Of a DNA stretch of 64,000 nt, positions 46,874 through 57,577 are shown one piece after another; within the stretch, counting starts at the first letter, position 1; every line of letters begins with the position of its first letter. The notes beneath the pieces were generated by a model that worked only from the letters and a program-made list of their open reading frames with translations, did no database searches and had not been told where the DNA came from. The stretch is from the NCBI GenBank assembly GCA_002238425.1, contig MPMJ01000014.1, positions 1 to 64,000 on the forward strand, written 5' to 3'. The DNA comes from SAR202 cluster bacterium bin16 (lineage in GTDB: Bacteria > Chloroflexota > Dehalococcoidia > Lucifugimonadales > Australimonadaceae). The position numbers and the translations under genes were made by a program.

Positions 46874-48380
46874 CGCCCAGAACCTCCAGCACGGCGTTCG
46901 CTACGCCGGGCACGGTATGCTGCGCAGCTTCCTTATCCACGCGTACGCCAAGCTCGGACGCGGTCTTGCTCGTGACGGGACCGATGGAGACCACCTTGCA
47001 CCCGTTGATGAGCTCCGCACTGCCGAGCATGCTCACGAGGTTCCGCGCGGTGGAGGAGCTCGTGAACGTAACCGCGTCTATCGTACCAGAGGCGAGCGTC
47101 TCTCTGGCTGCTGCCGCCGCGTCATCGGGTACAGCGGTGTGGTAGGCGGTTACATCAGTCACGTCCGCGCCCATGTCCCGCAGGCCATCGGGAAGCGTCG
47201 GCGGTGCTATGTCAGCCCGCGGCAACAGGATGCGCGTCCCCCAAATATCCAACGAAGCGAACGAGTTGGCGACGGAACGCGTCGTGTACGCCGTGGGCAT
47301 GAGGTCGGCGGTGATGCCGTGGCTCGAGAGCGCAGCCGCTGTAGCCGGCCCGATAGCCGCTACCCTGGTCTGCGAGAACGCCCTCGCGTCCCTTCCCGCT
47401 GCCTCCAGGCGGCCGAACACGGCGTCCACGCCATTCGTGCTCGTCAGGACTACCCAGTCGAAACCGGTGAGGTCTGCCAGTGCAGCATCGAGCGCAGTCG
47501 TATCTGCGAGCGGTCTCACCGCTATTGTGGGCAGTTCCACGGCCTCGGCGCCGTGCGCGGTGAGCAGCGCGCTGAGCGTGCCAGCCTGCGTTCGCGAGCG
47601 GGTGACGAGCACACGCTTGCCGAAGAGCGGGGTGCGGTCGAACCAACGGAGAGCGGGCCGCAGGGCGGCGGTCCCGCCGATGACAGTGACAACCGGAGAC
47701 GTGATCCCGGCCTCGTTCCCCTTCTCCACGATATCCGCGAGCGTGCCGCTCACGGTGCGCTGGTTCGGGAGCGTCCCCCACTGGGTCACTGTGGCGGGTG
47801 TGTCCGCGGAGCGTCCTTCCGCAAGCAGCGTCCGGACAATCGCTGGGAGGCTCTGCCACCCCATCAGCACCACGAGCGTTCCACCCACGTTCGCCAGGGC
47901 TTTCCAGTCCACCTGAGGGTCCGGTTTGGCAGGGTCTTCAGAGCCCGTAACGACGGTGAACGCCGCCGCGATGTCCCGGTGCGTGACGGGCACGCCTGCA
48001 TAAGCAGGCACCGCTATGGCGGACGTGACGCCGGGAACGACCTCGAACCGCACTCCAGCCTCAGCGAGGGCCATCGCCTCCTCGCCGCCGCGCCCGAACA
48101 CGAACGGGTCGCCGCCCTTCAGGCGAACCACCGTCTTCCCTGCCGACGCGGCCACCACGAGCCGCTCGTTGATGAACGTCTGGAACTCGCTGGGCGTATC
48201 CGGTTCCTTGCCTACGTAGACGAGTTCGGCATTGGCCGCAAGCGCGAGCACTGCGGACGAGACGAGACGGTCGTACACCACCACGTCTGCCTTCTGCAGG
48301 AGCTCCGCGCCCCTGGCCGTGATGAGGCCAGGGTCTCCCGGACCGGCGCCAACGAGGTAGACCGCGCCGCCGGTCGTCAT
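46866..48380 (-). CDS. cobA-hemD: Fused uroporphyrinogen-III C-methyltransferase / uroporphyrinogen-III synthase
   Basis: [28 protein letters not shown], then [19 protein letters not shown] and [12 protein letters not shown]. Confidence 0.95.
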   Translation of the reverse strand: MTTGGAVYLVGAGPGDPGLITARGAELLQKADVVVYDRLVSSAVLALAANAELVYVGKEPDTPSEFQTFINERLVVAASAGKTVVRLKGGDPFVFGRGGEEAMALAEAGVRFEVVPGVTSAIAVPAYAGVPVTHRDIAAAFTVVTGSEDPAKPDPQVDWKALANVGGTLVVLMGWQSLPAIVRTLLAEGRSADTPATVTQWGTLPNQRTVSGTLADIVEKGNEAGITSPVVTVIGGTAALRPALRWFDRTPLFGKRVLVTRSRTQAGTLSALLTAHGAEAVELPTIAVRPLADTTALDAALADLTGFDWVVLTSTNGVDAVFGRLEAAGRDARAFSQTRVAAIGPATAAALSSHGITADLMPTAYTTRSVANSFASLDIWGTRILLPRADIAPPTLPDGLRDMGADVTDVTAYHTAVPDDAAAAARETLASGTIDAVTFTSSSTARNLVSMLGSAELINGCKVVSIGPVTSKTASELGVRVDKEAAQHTVPGVANAVLEVLGDE

Positions 48381-49297
48381 TGGCCTGCCTCCTCGAGCAA
48401 CGCTGACGCCCCTTGCTCCAGGAACGCCTGGTATGCGGCCCTGCCCAGCAGGTCGGGCTCGGAAGCACTCCCCGTCACCTCAACCCGGTAACTCGTGGAG
48501 CCGTCCGGCGGCGTGACGGTCGCGAACAGCCGCATCTGGTCGCCCTGCACCTCCGCGAACGCTCCGAGCGGCAGGCGGCAGCCACTGCCCGCGGCTCGCA
48601 GGAGGGCGCGTTCCGCCTCGACCGCGGCCTCTGTCGGCTCGTGCACCAACTGACGCAGGAGCGCCAGCAGTTCGCGGTCGTCCGAGCGCGCTTCAGCGGC
48701 GAGCGCGGCCTGTCCGGGGGCGGGAGTGCAGATATGGGGTGAGAGGCGCTCAGCTATGCGCTCTGTCATGCCCAGACGCTCGACACCTGCCGCCGCGACG
48801 ATGATGCCGTCGTAGTCCGGCCCCTCCGACTTCCGGATGCGCGTCTCCACGTTCCCGCGGATGGCCAGCAGCGAGATGTCCTTGCGTCCGTGAGCGATCT
48901 GTGCGGCGCGGCGAGGGCTGCTCGTGCCGATGCGCGCCCCCTCCGGCAGATCGAGCAGGCCCACGTTCCAACGGTCTATCAGCACGTCGCGCGGGTCTTC
49001 CCGCTCCAGCACCGGCACGGCAGTCAGCCCGTCCGGCTGGCTGGTCGGGAGATCCTTCAGGCTGTGCACGGCGAGGTCTATTCGTTCCTCGAGCAACGCT
49101 CGCTCAATGGCGGACGTGAACACCCCTAGCCCCAGTGTCTCGATGGCAGCTTCCGGTTGCTCGTCACCTGTCGACGCGATGGTCTCGATTCGGACGTCCA
49201 AGTCAGGAGCAACCCCTGCGAGTGCGGCGGCGACCGCGTGTGTCTGCGCGAGCGCCAGCCTGCTCCCGCGTGTCCCGATAGTGAACGTGCGCGGCAT
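48377..49297 (-). CDS. hemC: Porphobilinogen deaminase (hydroxymethylbilane synthase)
   Basis: TIGTRGSRLALAQ, AVHSLKDLPTSQPDGL, GTSSPRRAAQ. Confidence 0.96.
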   Translation of the reverse strand: MPRTFTIGTRGSRLALAQTHAVAAALAGVAPDLDVRIETIASTGDEQPEAAIETLGLGVFTSAIERALLEERIDLAVHSLKDLPTSQPDGLTAVPVLEREDPRDVLIDRWNVGLLDLPEGARIGTSSPRRAAQIAHGRKDISLLAIRGNVETRIRKSEGPDYDGIIVAAAGVERLGMTERIAERLSPHICTPAPGQAALAAEARSDDRELLALLRQLVHEPTEAAVEAERALLRAAGSGCRLPLGAFAEVQGDQMRLFATVTPPDGSTSYRVEVTGSASEPDLLGRAAYQAFLEQGASALLEEAGQ

Positions 49298-49308
49298 GGC
49301 CCGGTGCG

Positions 49309-50556
49309 CTACTCGTCCAGCCCGAAGAGCTGCCGAGCGGACTGTGTCACGGACTCGTCGTTACGCTCGCGCAGGTGTGCCGTCGGCTGGTGCAGGAGCT
49401 TCTTCACCAACGCCTTCGTCATCTGCTCGATGCGGCGAGCGTCCTCCTCCGACAGTCCCTCCATGCGCTCCACGGTCCGAGCGACCTCGGCTGCGCGCAT
49501 CTCTTCGGCATCGTGGCGTATCGCCGCGATGGTCGGGGTAACGCCGCGCGCCTTCCACCACTGCCGGAACTTCGCCGTCTCCTCTGTGACGATGGCCTCC
49601 ACCTGACGGGCCTCGGACTCGCGCTGCTGCCGGTTGGCCTCCGCCAGCGATTCCACGTCGTCCAGCGTATAGACGTGAACGCCCGGAACCGCCGCGGCCA
49701 CGGGATCGACGTCACGAGGAACAGCCATGTCCATGATCGCCAGCGGGGTCCCGTTCCTCCTGGCTGCCGCCTCCTCGATGAGCGACGCGGACAGGATGAA
49801 ATCCGGAGCGGCGGTCGCGGTCACGGCGAGGTCGGCCTGCGCGAGCAGCGACGCGAGGTTGTCGAGCGGCGCTACCTCCGCGTCCAGCTCTCGTGCGAGC
49901 TCAGCAGCGTTCGCAGGAGTCCGGTTGGCGATGACGATGCTCGCGGCTCCGGCGTCCCGCAGCGCGAGACCGGCGAGTCGGGAGGCTTCTCCCACTCCGA
50001 TGATGAGAACGCGCTTGCCCTCCGCTGTCCCGATGGCGCGCCGCGCCAGCTCGATGCACGCACGGCTCAGCGAGAGGGCATTCCGGCCGATGGCCGTCTC
50101 CGTACGAGCGCGCTTGCCGGTGCGAAGCGCGCTGTGGAACAGGTGAGCCATCACCCCGCCGGACGCGCCCTGCTGCCTCGCCGCACTGAACGCGCTCCGG
50201 ACCTGCCCGAGCACCTCCGACTCGCCGAGTATCTGCGAGTCCAGCCCCGACGCGACACGGAAGAGATGGGCTACCGCTTCGCTCTGATCAAGGGTGTACA
50301 GATGCTTGCGGACCAACTCCGCGTCGACTTCGAACTGCTCTTCGATGAACCCTTCGATGGCCCGCGCTCCGCGCTCGAAGGTTGGCGCGAGCGTGTAGAC
50401 CTCGGTGCGGTTACACGTACCCACGATGACGCCGTGTCCGGCGTGGCGCCGCAGCGTTCCGAGCGCCTCCGGCAGTGTCTCGCTCGTGATGCTCAACCGC
50501 TCCCGCATCTCCAGCGGAGCGGTGTGATGGCTCAGACCGGTCATGACGATGCGCAT
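49309..50556 (-). CDS. hemA: Glutamyl-tRNA reductase
   Basis: GLSHHTAPLEMRERL, GTCNRTEVY, SQILGESEVLGQV, MDMAVPRDVDP. Confidence 0.96.
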   Translation of the reverse strand: MRIVMTGLSHHTAPLEMRERLSITSETLPEALGTLRRHAGHGVIVGTCNRTEVYTLAPTFERGARAIEGFIEEQFEVDAELVRKHLYTLDQSEAVAHLFRVASGLDSQILGESEVLGQVRSAFSAARQQGASGGVMAHLFHSALRTGKRARTETAIGRNALSLSRACIELARRAIGTAEGKRVLIIGVGEASRLAGLALRDAGAASIVIANRTPANAAELARELDAEVAPLDNLASLLAQADLAVTATAAPDFILSASLIEEAAARRNGTPLAIMDMAVPRDVDPVAAAVPGVHVYTLDDVESLAEANRQQRESEARQVEAIVTEETAKFRQWWKARGVTPTIAAIRHDAEEMRAAEVARTVERMEGLSEEDARRIEQMTKALVKKLLHQPTAHLRERNDESVTQSARQLFGLDE

Positions 50557-50560
50557 CAGC

Positions 50561-51250
50561 CTACGACTCCGCGCCCGACAGCAGCGCGGCGCGCAGCCGC
50601 TGCCGCGCCTCGCTGCTCTTCCCCGCCCGAACCAACTCCAGTAACTCCTCGTCCATCGCTTCCTGCCACGCCTCCGGTGACGCACTCCTGTCCTGCGCCT
50701 TCAGTTCTCCGCGAACGTCCGCAAGCGCGTCCGCCACGTCTGCCCACTCGATGCACCGGCAGAACGCGTCGTGGTCGTAGTGCACGGGGTTCTGGTCGCC
50801 GCCCATCAGCTCCCGCAGCTTCCGTGCGAGTGCAGGACTAGCCCCACCCGTAGAGATCGCCACCGTAACGGGGCCGCGCTGGACGATGGACGGCGCGATG
50901 AATCCGCACAGCTCGGTAACGTCCACAACGTTGAGCAATGTCTTCTCACGTTCTGCTTCCGCGTGGATGGACCGGTGCAGGTCGGTGTCGTCGGTAGCGG
51001 CGATGGCCAACCACGCTCCTGCGAGGTCGCCCGGAGCGTATGGCCTGCGTATCCAGCGCACACGGCCCTCCGACGCCAGGTGCTCCAGTTCGGGCGTAGC
51101 GTCGGGGCTGACAAGCGTGACGTCCGCGCCGGAGGCGACGAGTTGCGCGACCTTGCGCTCAGCCACCTCACCGCCACCGATAACCACCGTGCGCCGTCCC
51201 GTGATGTTCAGATAGGCCGGGTAATACTGCGTCAATGCGGGCCTCTGCAA
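50561..51250 (-). CDS. Precorrin-2 dehydrogenase/sirohydrochlorin ferrochelatase (CysG N-terminal type)
   Basis: YLNITGRRTVVIGGGEVAERKV, LLNVVDVTELCGFIAPSI, STGGASPALARKLRE. Confidence 0.93.
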   Translation of the reverse strand: MQRPALTQYYPAYLNITGRRTVVIGGGEVAERKVAQLVASGADVTLVSPDATPELEHLASEGRVRWIRRPYAPGDLAGAWLAIAATDDTDLHRSIHAEAEREKTLLNVVDVTELCGFIAPSIVQRGPVTVAISTGGASPALARKLRELMGGDQNPVHYDHDAFCRCIEWADVADALADVRGELKAQDRSASPEAWQEAMDEELLELVRAGKSSEARQRLRAALLSGAES

Positions 51251-51409
51251 GCGTTCTCGGAGTACTAGCGTACAGCACCAGCCCCCCGTTGCGTACTGCT
51301 TCAGGCGTCACGTGGGTCGGCGGACGTACACTCCCACTCCGATTTGACGCACCCGCCCCTGTGCTCTATATCATGCGGTGTTTACGAACCAGCCGCACAG
51401 GAGGGGACG

Positions 51410-52387
51410 GTGGTAGTTTCCGGACGTACCTTGGACCTGGCCGGGGCACGGGGAGTTGCCGAGAGGCTGCTGGACAACCTCGGCAAGGTGATCCTCGGCA
51501 AGGGGGAAGAAGAGCAGTTGGCCGTGATGGCGCTGATGTGCCGCGGGCACCTCCTCATAGAGGACGTGCCCGGCGTTGGCAAGACCATGCTTGCGCGCAG
51601 CATCGCGAGGTCCATCGGCGGCACCTTCCGGCGTATCCAGTTCACGCCAGACCTGCTCCCCGCCGACATCACCGGCGTATCCGTCTTCAACCAGAAGAAC
51701 GGCGAATTCGAATACCGAGAGGGCCCCATCGTTGCGCAGGTCGTCCTCGCGGACGAGATCAACCGCGCGTCACCCAAGACCCAGGCAGCCCTTCTGGAAG
51801 CGATGGAGGAGCGCCAAGTCACGGTCGACGGCGTAGCCCACCCCATGCCGGACCCCTTCATCGTCATGGCGACGCAGAACCCCATCGAGTACGAGGGCAC
51901 GTTCCCGCTGCCCGAGACCGAATTGGACAGGTTCCTCGTACGTCTGCACCTCGGCTATCCGGACAAAGAGGACGAGATCCGGGTGCTGGAAGCACAGCAG
52001 TACGTTCACCCGGTTGAGGAGTTGGAGCCGGTCGTCGATGAGAACGACCTCGTCGCCCTTCAGAACGCGGTCCGCGGCATCTATGTCTCGGACGACGTGA
52101 AGGAGTACATCGTCGCGATAGCGGATGCGACGCGGAACCACGGCAGCCTCTATCTCGGCGCATCACCGAGGGGTTCGCTGGCGCTCTTCCGGCTCGTCCA
52201 GGCCAAGGCGCTGCTGGAAGAACGAGACTACGCGTTGCCGGACGACGTGAAGGCGTTGGCGTATCCGGCGCTCGGCCACCGGGTCATCCTCAGTTCGGCG
52301 GCGCGTATCCAGGGGACCACTTCCGCAGACGCGATAGCGGACGTGCTGGAACAGACCCCGGTAGCAGGAGCGCTCCCCGGCGCATGA
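51410..52387 (+). CDS. MoxR family AAA ATPase
   Basis: [67 protein letters not shown] before GTG 51410. Confidence 0.95.
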   Translation: MVVSGRTLDLAGARGVAERLLDNLGKVILGKGEEEQLAVMALMCRGHLLIEDVPGVGKTMLARSIARSIGGTFRRIQFTPDLLPADITGVSVFNQKNGEFEYREGPIVAQVVLADEINRASPKTQAALLEAMEERQVTVDGVAHPMPDPFIVMATQNPIEYEGTFPLPETELDRFLVRLHLGYPDKEDEIRVLEAQQYVHPVEELEPVVDENDLVALQNAVRGIYVSDDVKEYIVAIADATRNHGSLYLGASPRGSLALFRLVQAKALLEERDYALPDDVKALAYPALGHRVILSSAARIQGTTSADAIADVLEQTPVAGALPGA

Positions 52388-52424
52388 TGCGCCGGAGGCA
52401 GCGTCCGACAGTGGAGATGCCACC

Positions 52425-53660
52425 GTGAAAACGCGAATCGTGTGGGCAAGCGTGGGAGCGCTGCTGCTGATCCTGGCGTTCTCCACCGGTGAAGCGCTCT
52501 ACTACCGCCTCTTCCTGGGCCTGCTCGTCGTTCCGGCTCTCGGTTTCCTCTCCAGCGTGCTTGCAGCCCGCCGCATAGAAGGCGGTGTGCAACGGCTCAG
52601 CGCCTACCTCCAGGTGGGCGACACGCTGGAAGAGCGCATCGTCCTGCGAAACACCCACTGGTGGCCGAAACTGCTGCTGGAAGTGCAGCACGACACGCAG
52701 CCCTTCGGGCGTGCCGGGCGCATCGCCACGCTCTGGCCGTACGGTTCGACTGTCTGGACGTCGACCAGTCACTGTGAGCGCCGGGGCATCTACCGGTTCG
52801 GGGAGTTGGAGATCACCAGCCGCGACCCGTTCGGCCTCTTCAGCAGGGCCATGCGCCTGGGGCGCCCGCAGACCGCGCTTATCTACCCCGCCACGGTGGA
52901 CCTCTCCGATTTCTTCGTCCTCTCCGGCAGAGGTTGGACGGAAGGCATCATCCACGGACGGACCTTCACTCCCAGCCCCATCGCCTCCACCGTGCGCGAG
53001 TACACCTCGCACGATGCCGTGAGCAGGGTGCACTGGCCCGCCACCGCGCATACCGGCAGGCTCATGGTGAAGGAGTTCGACCGCGAACCGTCCGGGCCGG
53101 CCGACGCCATATGGGTCGTGCTCGACCTCGACGAACGCGTACAGAAGGGAGAGGGCACCGAAAGCACCGTTGAGTATGGCGTGACGACCGCCGCATCGGT
53201 GGCGAAGCGCTTCCTGGACTCAGGACGAAGCGTCGGCGCGGTGCTCTCCGGCAAGGAGCAACTCATCATCCCTGCCGCTCCGGGCATCGCGCAGATGGGA
53301 CGCATCTTCCAGGCGCTTGCTCTGATCGAGCCTGGCAACGCAGGAGGTGTGCAGGAGGTGTCGGAGGCGGTCAGGAACGAACTGAGCAAGGGCGCGAGCA
53401 TCGTGCTCATCACCGCCGCGCATCCGACCTCCGTCTCTGCGGCCGTCGAGATGCTGCACGCCACCGGCGCGGCTGTCGTTCCCGTGCTCCTGGACGCTCT
53501 CAGCTTCCAGGCAGGAGGCGGCACGTCCATGGCGCGGGGCACCGGGTTCGATGCCTACGTCATCCGAATGGGCGATGAGATAGGCAACCGGCTGGACTAC
53601 CACTCCGCCCCGCCGGGGCTGGCGGTTCCGGCTCGGGAACTGCAGGGCGTACTGTCATGA
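52425..53660 (+). CDS. DUF58 domain protein
   Basis: RDPFGLFSRAM, VREYTSHDAVSRVHWPATAHTGRLMVKEFDREP. Confidence 0.92.
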   Translation: MKTRIVWASVGALLLILAFSTGEALYYRLFLGLLVVPALGFLSSVLAARRIEGGVQRLSAYLQVGDTLEERIVLRNTHWWPKLLLEVQHDTQPFGRAGRIATLWPYGSTVWTSTSHCERRGIYRFGELEITSRDPFGLFSRAMRLGRPQTALIYPATVDLSDFFVLSGRGWTEGIIHGRTFTPSPIASTVREYTSHDAVSRVHWPATAHTGRLMVKEFDREPSGPADAIWVVLDLDERVQKGEGTESTVEYGVTTAASVAKRFLDSGRSVGAVLSGKEQLIIPAAPGIAQMGRIFQALALIEPGNAGGVQEVSEAVRNELSKGASIVLITAAHPTSVSAAVEMLHATGAAVVPVLLDALSFQAGGGTSMARGTGFDAYVIRMGDEIGNRLDYHSAPPGLAVPARELQGVLS

Positions 53661-55870
53661 CCACGCTCGTTGCCCGCGCCCGTGCCGTTGACGTCCTCTC
53701 TCTGTGGGAACGATTCATCGGGGGGATGGGGCTTACGCTGACGCTCGTGGGGCTCGTGCTGTTCTCCGTCGTCATGCCCCTGCAGGAGGGCAACTGGGTC
53801 CCGGGGATGCCCGCGCCGCTCCTCATCGGCGTGTTGGGAGGCACGGCAGGTTGGGCGATGCACCAACGAGGCTGGACAGCCCGCCGCGCGGTCGTCACTG
53901 CTGTCGCTGCCGGTCTGCTGCTGGCGGCGTATGCGGGCACGACCGCGGCTGAAGGGTTCGCGATCACGGCCCGTGCCGTCAACGCGGTCGAGGACATCGC
54001 GCAGTGGTTAGCGGCCATCTCGACGGAGGAGACGCAGGCCGGGACGATCGAGTTCGCCATGTTCCTCTCGTTCGCCGTCTGGCTATTGTGCGTCTCCAGC
54101 GTCTGGCTGGCACTCCGCAACGCGCATGGGTGGTCGACCGTGCTGCTCGGCGGGGTGGTGCTCGCCTTCGCCCTCTCCAACCTGCCGGGAAGCCTTGGCT
54201 GGCGACTCGGCATCTTCATGGCGACGGGCGTCATGCTCCTCATCCACCTCAGCACGGTCCGGCGGATTGAGGGATGGCGCGGACGCGGCGCAGTGTTCGA
54301 CGCCCGGACGGTGCTCACGCAGTCCGGCATCGTGCTCGCCATCGGGATGCTGGTGACAGCAGCCATCGCAGTGCTGCCCACACCGAACGTTGCTCCGCTC
54401 GGCGTGGTCTCACGCGCAGTGGACGACACAGCACAGGCGATAGGAGCACAGTTCAGCAGGCTGTTCAGCGCGCTGCCGTCCCGGCGGGACTACAAGACGA
54501 TCACGTTCGAGAGCGAAACCCGGTTCCGGGGGAACCCGGAACTCACAGACGAACTGCTCTTCATGGTGAGCGGCCCCAGGGCCTACTGGCGGGCGCGCTC
54601 CTACGGGGTCTACACCAGCAGTGGGTGGGAGACGGCCGAGGACTCCGAGTTCCTCCCGTTCGAGGACATCACTCCTTCGGATGAACGCCGCATGGCGCCC
54701 CGGACCAACGCGTTCCGCATCGCCGCTGCAACCGACACGCTCTTCTCCGGTGGGCTGCCCGTCGATTTCGATGAACCCGCCGAGGCCTTGACGGCCCCCA
54801 CGTCCGGCCCCGGCGCGGTGCAGGTGCGATTCTCCAAGGGCCGGGAGTACTTCCCGACGCGCGTCAACATGAGCTACATCAGCACGGGGCTCGAATCGGT
54901 CGCTACCCCGTTCGAGCTGCGGCGGGCGAGCGAGGAGTACCCGGAATGGACGGAGGCCTTCCTCCAACTGCCGGACACGCTCCCTGACCGTGTGCGCGTG
55001 CTTGCGGAGACCCTCGCCACCAACGAGGAGAACGCGTTCGACAAGGCGGTTGCCATCCGCAACTACCTCCGCCGCGTGCCGTACAACCTGGACATCGCCG
55101 CTCCCCCCGATGACGCGGACGGCGTGGACCACTTCCTCTTCGAGTTGGGGCAGGGTTACTGCGACTACTACGCCTCGGCGGCGGTGGTCCTGATGCGCTC
55201 CATCGGGATACCTGCCCGGTACGTGCTGGGTTACGCTCCCGGACGCCTCAATCCGACGCTCGGCGTGTACGAGGTGCTGGAGCTCAACTACCACGCCTGG
55301 GCGGAGGCGTACTTCCCGGAGTTCGGCTGGGTCAGCTTCGAGCCGACGCCTCCCAATGCCATCGAGTTCGGCGGACTGGACATCGGCGAGTCTCCCCTGC
55401 TGACGGAAGACATCGACATCGGTGAGCTGGGCGAGCTGCTGGAGGACGAGGAAGAGGACACGTTCGACGTCGACTTCACGCCGCGCAGGGAGATGCCCGC
55501 GTGGCTCGTTGCGCTGCTCGCGCTCGCGGGCGCCGTGGCGGTCGCCACGCCCGTGCTGCTGTGGCGGGAGTGGTGGTGGAAGCTGGGCGCGCTCCCCCGC
55601 TCCGAGGAGCTGTTCGCGAAGATGTGCCGCCTCGGGGCGGCGCTCGGCTTGCGGAAGCGGCCCGACCAGACGCCAATGGAGTACGCGGCGGTGCTGTCAG
55701 GAGCGATACCCGAGCAGAGCAGGCAGATACGGCGCATCACGCGTGCCTTCATCCTGCACCGCTACGCCCAGGGGAGGGTGCCGCTCAGCGACTTGCGGGA
55801 CGCGGAGTGGTCCTGGGGCAACCTCCGCTGGGCCATGATCAGGCGCCTCTTCCGCGTGCGGCCTGCATGA
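53657..55870 (+). CDS. Transglutaminase-like TgpA/DUF3488 family membrane protein
   Basis: N-terminal TM region; GQGYCDYYASAAVVLMRSIGIPARYVLGY, LNYHAWAEAYFPEFGWVSFEPTP. Confidence 0.93.
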   Translation: MTTLVARARAVDVLSLWERFIGGMGLTLTLVGLVLFSVVMPLQEGNWVPGMPAPLLIGVLGGTAGWAMHQRGWTARRAVVTAVAAGLLLAAYAGTTAAEGFAITARAVNAVEDIAQWLAAISTEETQAGTIEFAMFLSFAVWLLCVSSVWLALRNAHGWSTVLLGGVVLAFALSNLPGSLGWRLGIFMATGVMLLIHLSTVRRIEGWRGRGAVFDARTVLTQSGIVLAIGMLVTAAIAVLPTPNVAPLGVVSRAVDDTAQAIGAQFSRLFSALPSRRDYKTITFESETRFRGNPELTDELLFMVSGPRAYWRARSYGVYTSSGWETAEDSEFLPFEDITPSDERRMAPRTNAFRIAAATDTLFSGGLPVDFDEPAEALTAPTSGPGAVQVRFSKGREYFPTRVNMSYISTGLESVATPFELRRASEEYPEWTEAFLQLPDTLPDRVRVLAETLATNEENAFDKAVAIRNYLRRVPYNLDIAAPPDDADGVDHFLFELGQGYCDYYASAAVVLMRSIGIPARYVLGYAPGRLNPTLGVYEVLELNYHAWAEAYFPEFGWVSFEPTPPNAIEFGGLDIGESPLLTEDIDIGELGELLEDEEEDTFDVDFTPRREMPAWLVALLALAGAVAVATPVLLWREWWWKLGALPRSEELFAKMCRLGAALGLRKRPDQTPMEYAAVLSGAIPEQSRQIRRITRAFILHRYAQGRVPLSDLRDAEWSWGNLRWAMIRRLFRVRPA

Positions 55871-55927
55871 GGAAGGGGCAGCCTTGCAGGCTGCCCCCGG
55901 TCTCCTCGTGTTGTCCGTTCCGGCGGC

Positions 55928-57196
55928 CTAGGTCTTGGCCGTCTCTCCGACGTACCAGGACTCGACGGCGTAGCGGATGTCGTCCTCGGCGCCGCTGATG
56001 CCGGCCTCGAGCGGGATGAACTTGATCCGCGGCACCTTGTCCCGGCCGAGCGCCATGTGCTCCGTCGGCACGTTGATGCTCTCCGCCGCTTCCTTGCTCC
56101 GGAAGGTGTTCATCGGCTCTCCGCCGTCCGCGACGATCTGCATCTGCTCGGTCAGCAGCCTGCGGTAGAGGATGATGCCCACGTCGGACTTGCCGAGCCG
56201 CTCCAGGTAGCGCTTGGCGACAGGCCCCTGCGTCTCCCAGGCCATCTTGTCCTGGTCCACCGTGAAGGTAGTGTCGTAGCGGCCCGAGGCGTCACGGTGC
56301 GGGACGTACTTGTAGGGGATGCGCTCCTGCTTCGGCACCGGTTGCCCTGGCGCGACCCGCCACGAGTAGTAGATGAAGTGCAGCGTGTGCGTGTCGTCTA
56401 TCGGCACGCGGTACTGGAGCGTCTTGGACTGGAAGCCGCCGACGTAGAGGATCTGCGGGAAGAGGATGGGGTGGCCAATCTTCCAGTCGTCGCTCTCCTT
56501 GGTGTAGCCCTCCAGCACGCGGCGTTTGATGATGCCGTGGTCGAAGACGTCGAAGCCGATCTCCTGGTGCGGGATGCGCGGCGGCATCGTGGCCATGAGG
56601 TCAGGCGAGATGGCCTGCTGGTAGTTCGTGTAGAAGCGGTGCAGCCACTCCACGTGCACCGGGTCCAGCGAGTTCTCCATGCACTGCAGCCAGTTGCAGT
56701 CCAGCGTCGTGATGCCCACGTCGTGCACGGCGTCGTCCCACTGGAACGGGTCCCAGACGGGGAGGAAGGGCGCAGGCTGCGGCCCCATGTAGGCGAAGAT
56801 GAGCCCGCCCATCTCCTGCACCGGGTAACCGGCGACCTTCACCTTCTCCTTGAAGCGTCCGTCCGGGTGGACGGTCTCCTCGAAGGGCTGCTCGATGCAC
56901 TGCCCGGTCTCGTCCATCATCCAGCCGTGGTACATGCAGCGCAGGCCGTGCTCCTCCGGTATGCCGTAGGAGAGGTCGACGCGGCGGTGGGGGCAGAAGC
57001 GTTCGATGAGTCCGAGCGTGCCGGACTTGTCCTTGTAGAGGACGAGGTCCTCGCCGAGGATGCGCACCGCCTTGGTGGGGCGGTCGTCCAGTTCGGCTGT
57101 GGCGGCGACGGGGTGCCAGTAGCGGCGCATCAGCTCGCCCATGGGCGTTCCGGCGCCGACTTGCGTGAGGCGTTCGTTCTCCTGCTGGTTCAGCAT
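55928..57196 (-). CDS. Rieske 2Fe-2S aromatic-ring-hydroxylating oxygenase alpha subunit-like
   Basis: FCPHRRVDLSYG...LRCMYHGWMMDETGQC, CNWLQCMENSLDPVHVEWLH. Confidence 0.93.
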   Translation of the reverse strand: MLNQQENERLTQVGAGTPMGELMRRYWHPVAATAELDDRPTKAVRILGEDLVLYKDKSGTLGLIERFCPHRRVDLSYGIPEEHGLRCMYHGWMMDETGQCIEQPFEETVHPDGRFKEKVKVAGYPVQEMGGLIFAYMGPQPAPFLPVWDPFQWDDAVHDVGITTLDCNWLQCMENSLDPVHVEWLHRFYTNYQQAISPDLMATMPPRIPHQEIGFDVFDHGIIKRRVLEGYTKESDDWKIGHPILFPQILYVGGFQSKTLQYRVPIDDTHTLHFIYYSWRVAPGQPVPKQERIPYKYVPHRDASGRYDTTFTVDQDKMAWETQGPVAKRYLERLGKSDVGIILYRRLLTEQMQIVADGGEPMNTFRSKEAAESINVPTEHMALGRDKVPRIKFIPLEAGISGAEDDIRYAVESWYVGETAKT

Positions 57197-57267
57197 GACG
57201 CGTCCTCCTGTTCCTACGTCTGTTCCGGGTGCGATCGGCGGGATTGTAGCACCTGGGTGTTCGGCGC

Positions 57268-57365
57268 GACCAAGAATGCCAACGGCAGCCAAATCTGGCA
57301 CTCTTGGTCGGTCATCTACGAGTAAACGGGCCTGGCCATTTGGCATCCTTGGTCGCCTTGGTCGG
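57268..57365. repeat. Cluster of TGGCAyyCTTGGTCG motifs, one inverted
   Basis: GACCAAGAATGCCAA (57268-57282), TGGCACTCTTGGTCG (57296-57310), TTGGCATCCTTGGTCG (57340-57355), CCTTGGTCGG (57356-57365). Confidence 0.6.
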
Positions 57366-57577
57366 GGCGTTTCCATGGCCGTGGCCTGCTTCCCGAGACC
57401 AAGGAACCAACAATACCAATGAAAACAAAGTTCGGGGCCACGAGCAGGTGTTCATTCCGTTGCATTTCGTTGCATCGCGCCGGCGCCGGGTGCCGCGACA
57501 TAGTCATGAATCCATGGTAGGGAGGGAGGCGTCATTCGCACAATGGGGCGGTGTCACAGTGGTGGGGTGGGGGGGGG

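Noticed and set aside
46791-48491. 566-aa plus-strand ORF (also 44048..45409, 49375..50841, 27875..29473, 56057..57325, 11025..12722)
   Set aside because: Shadow ORFs opposite confident genes; low-complexity Arg/Val/His-rich composition from high GC third positions.
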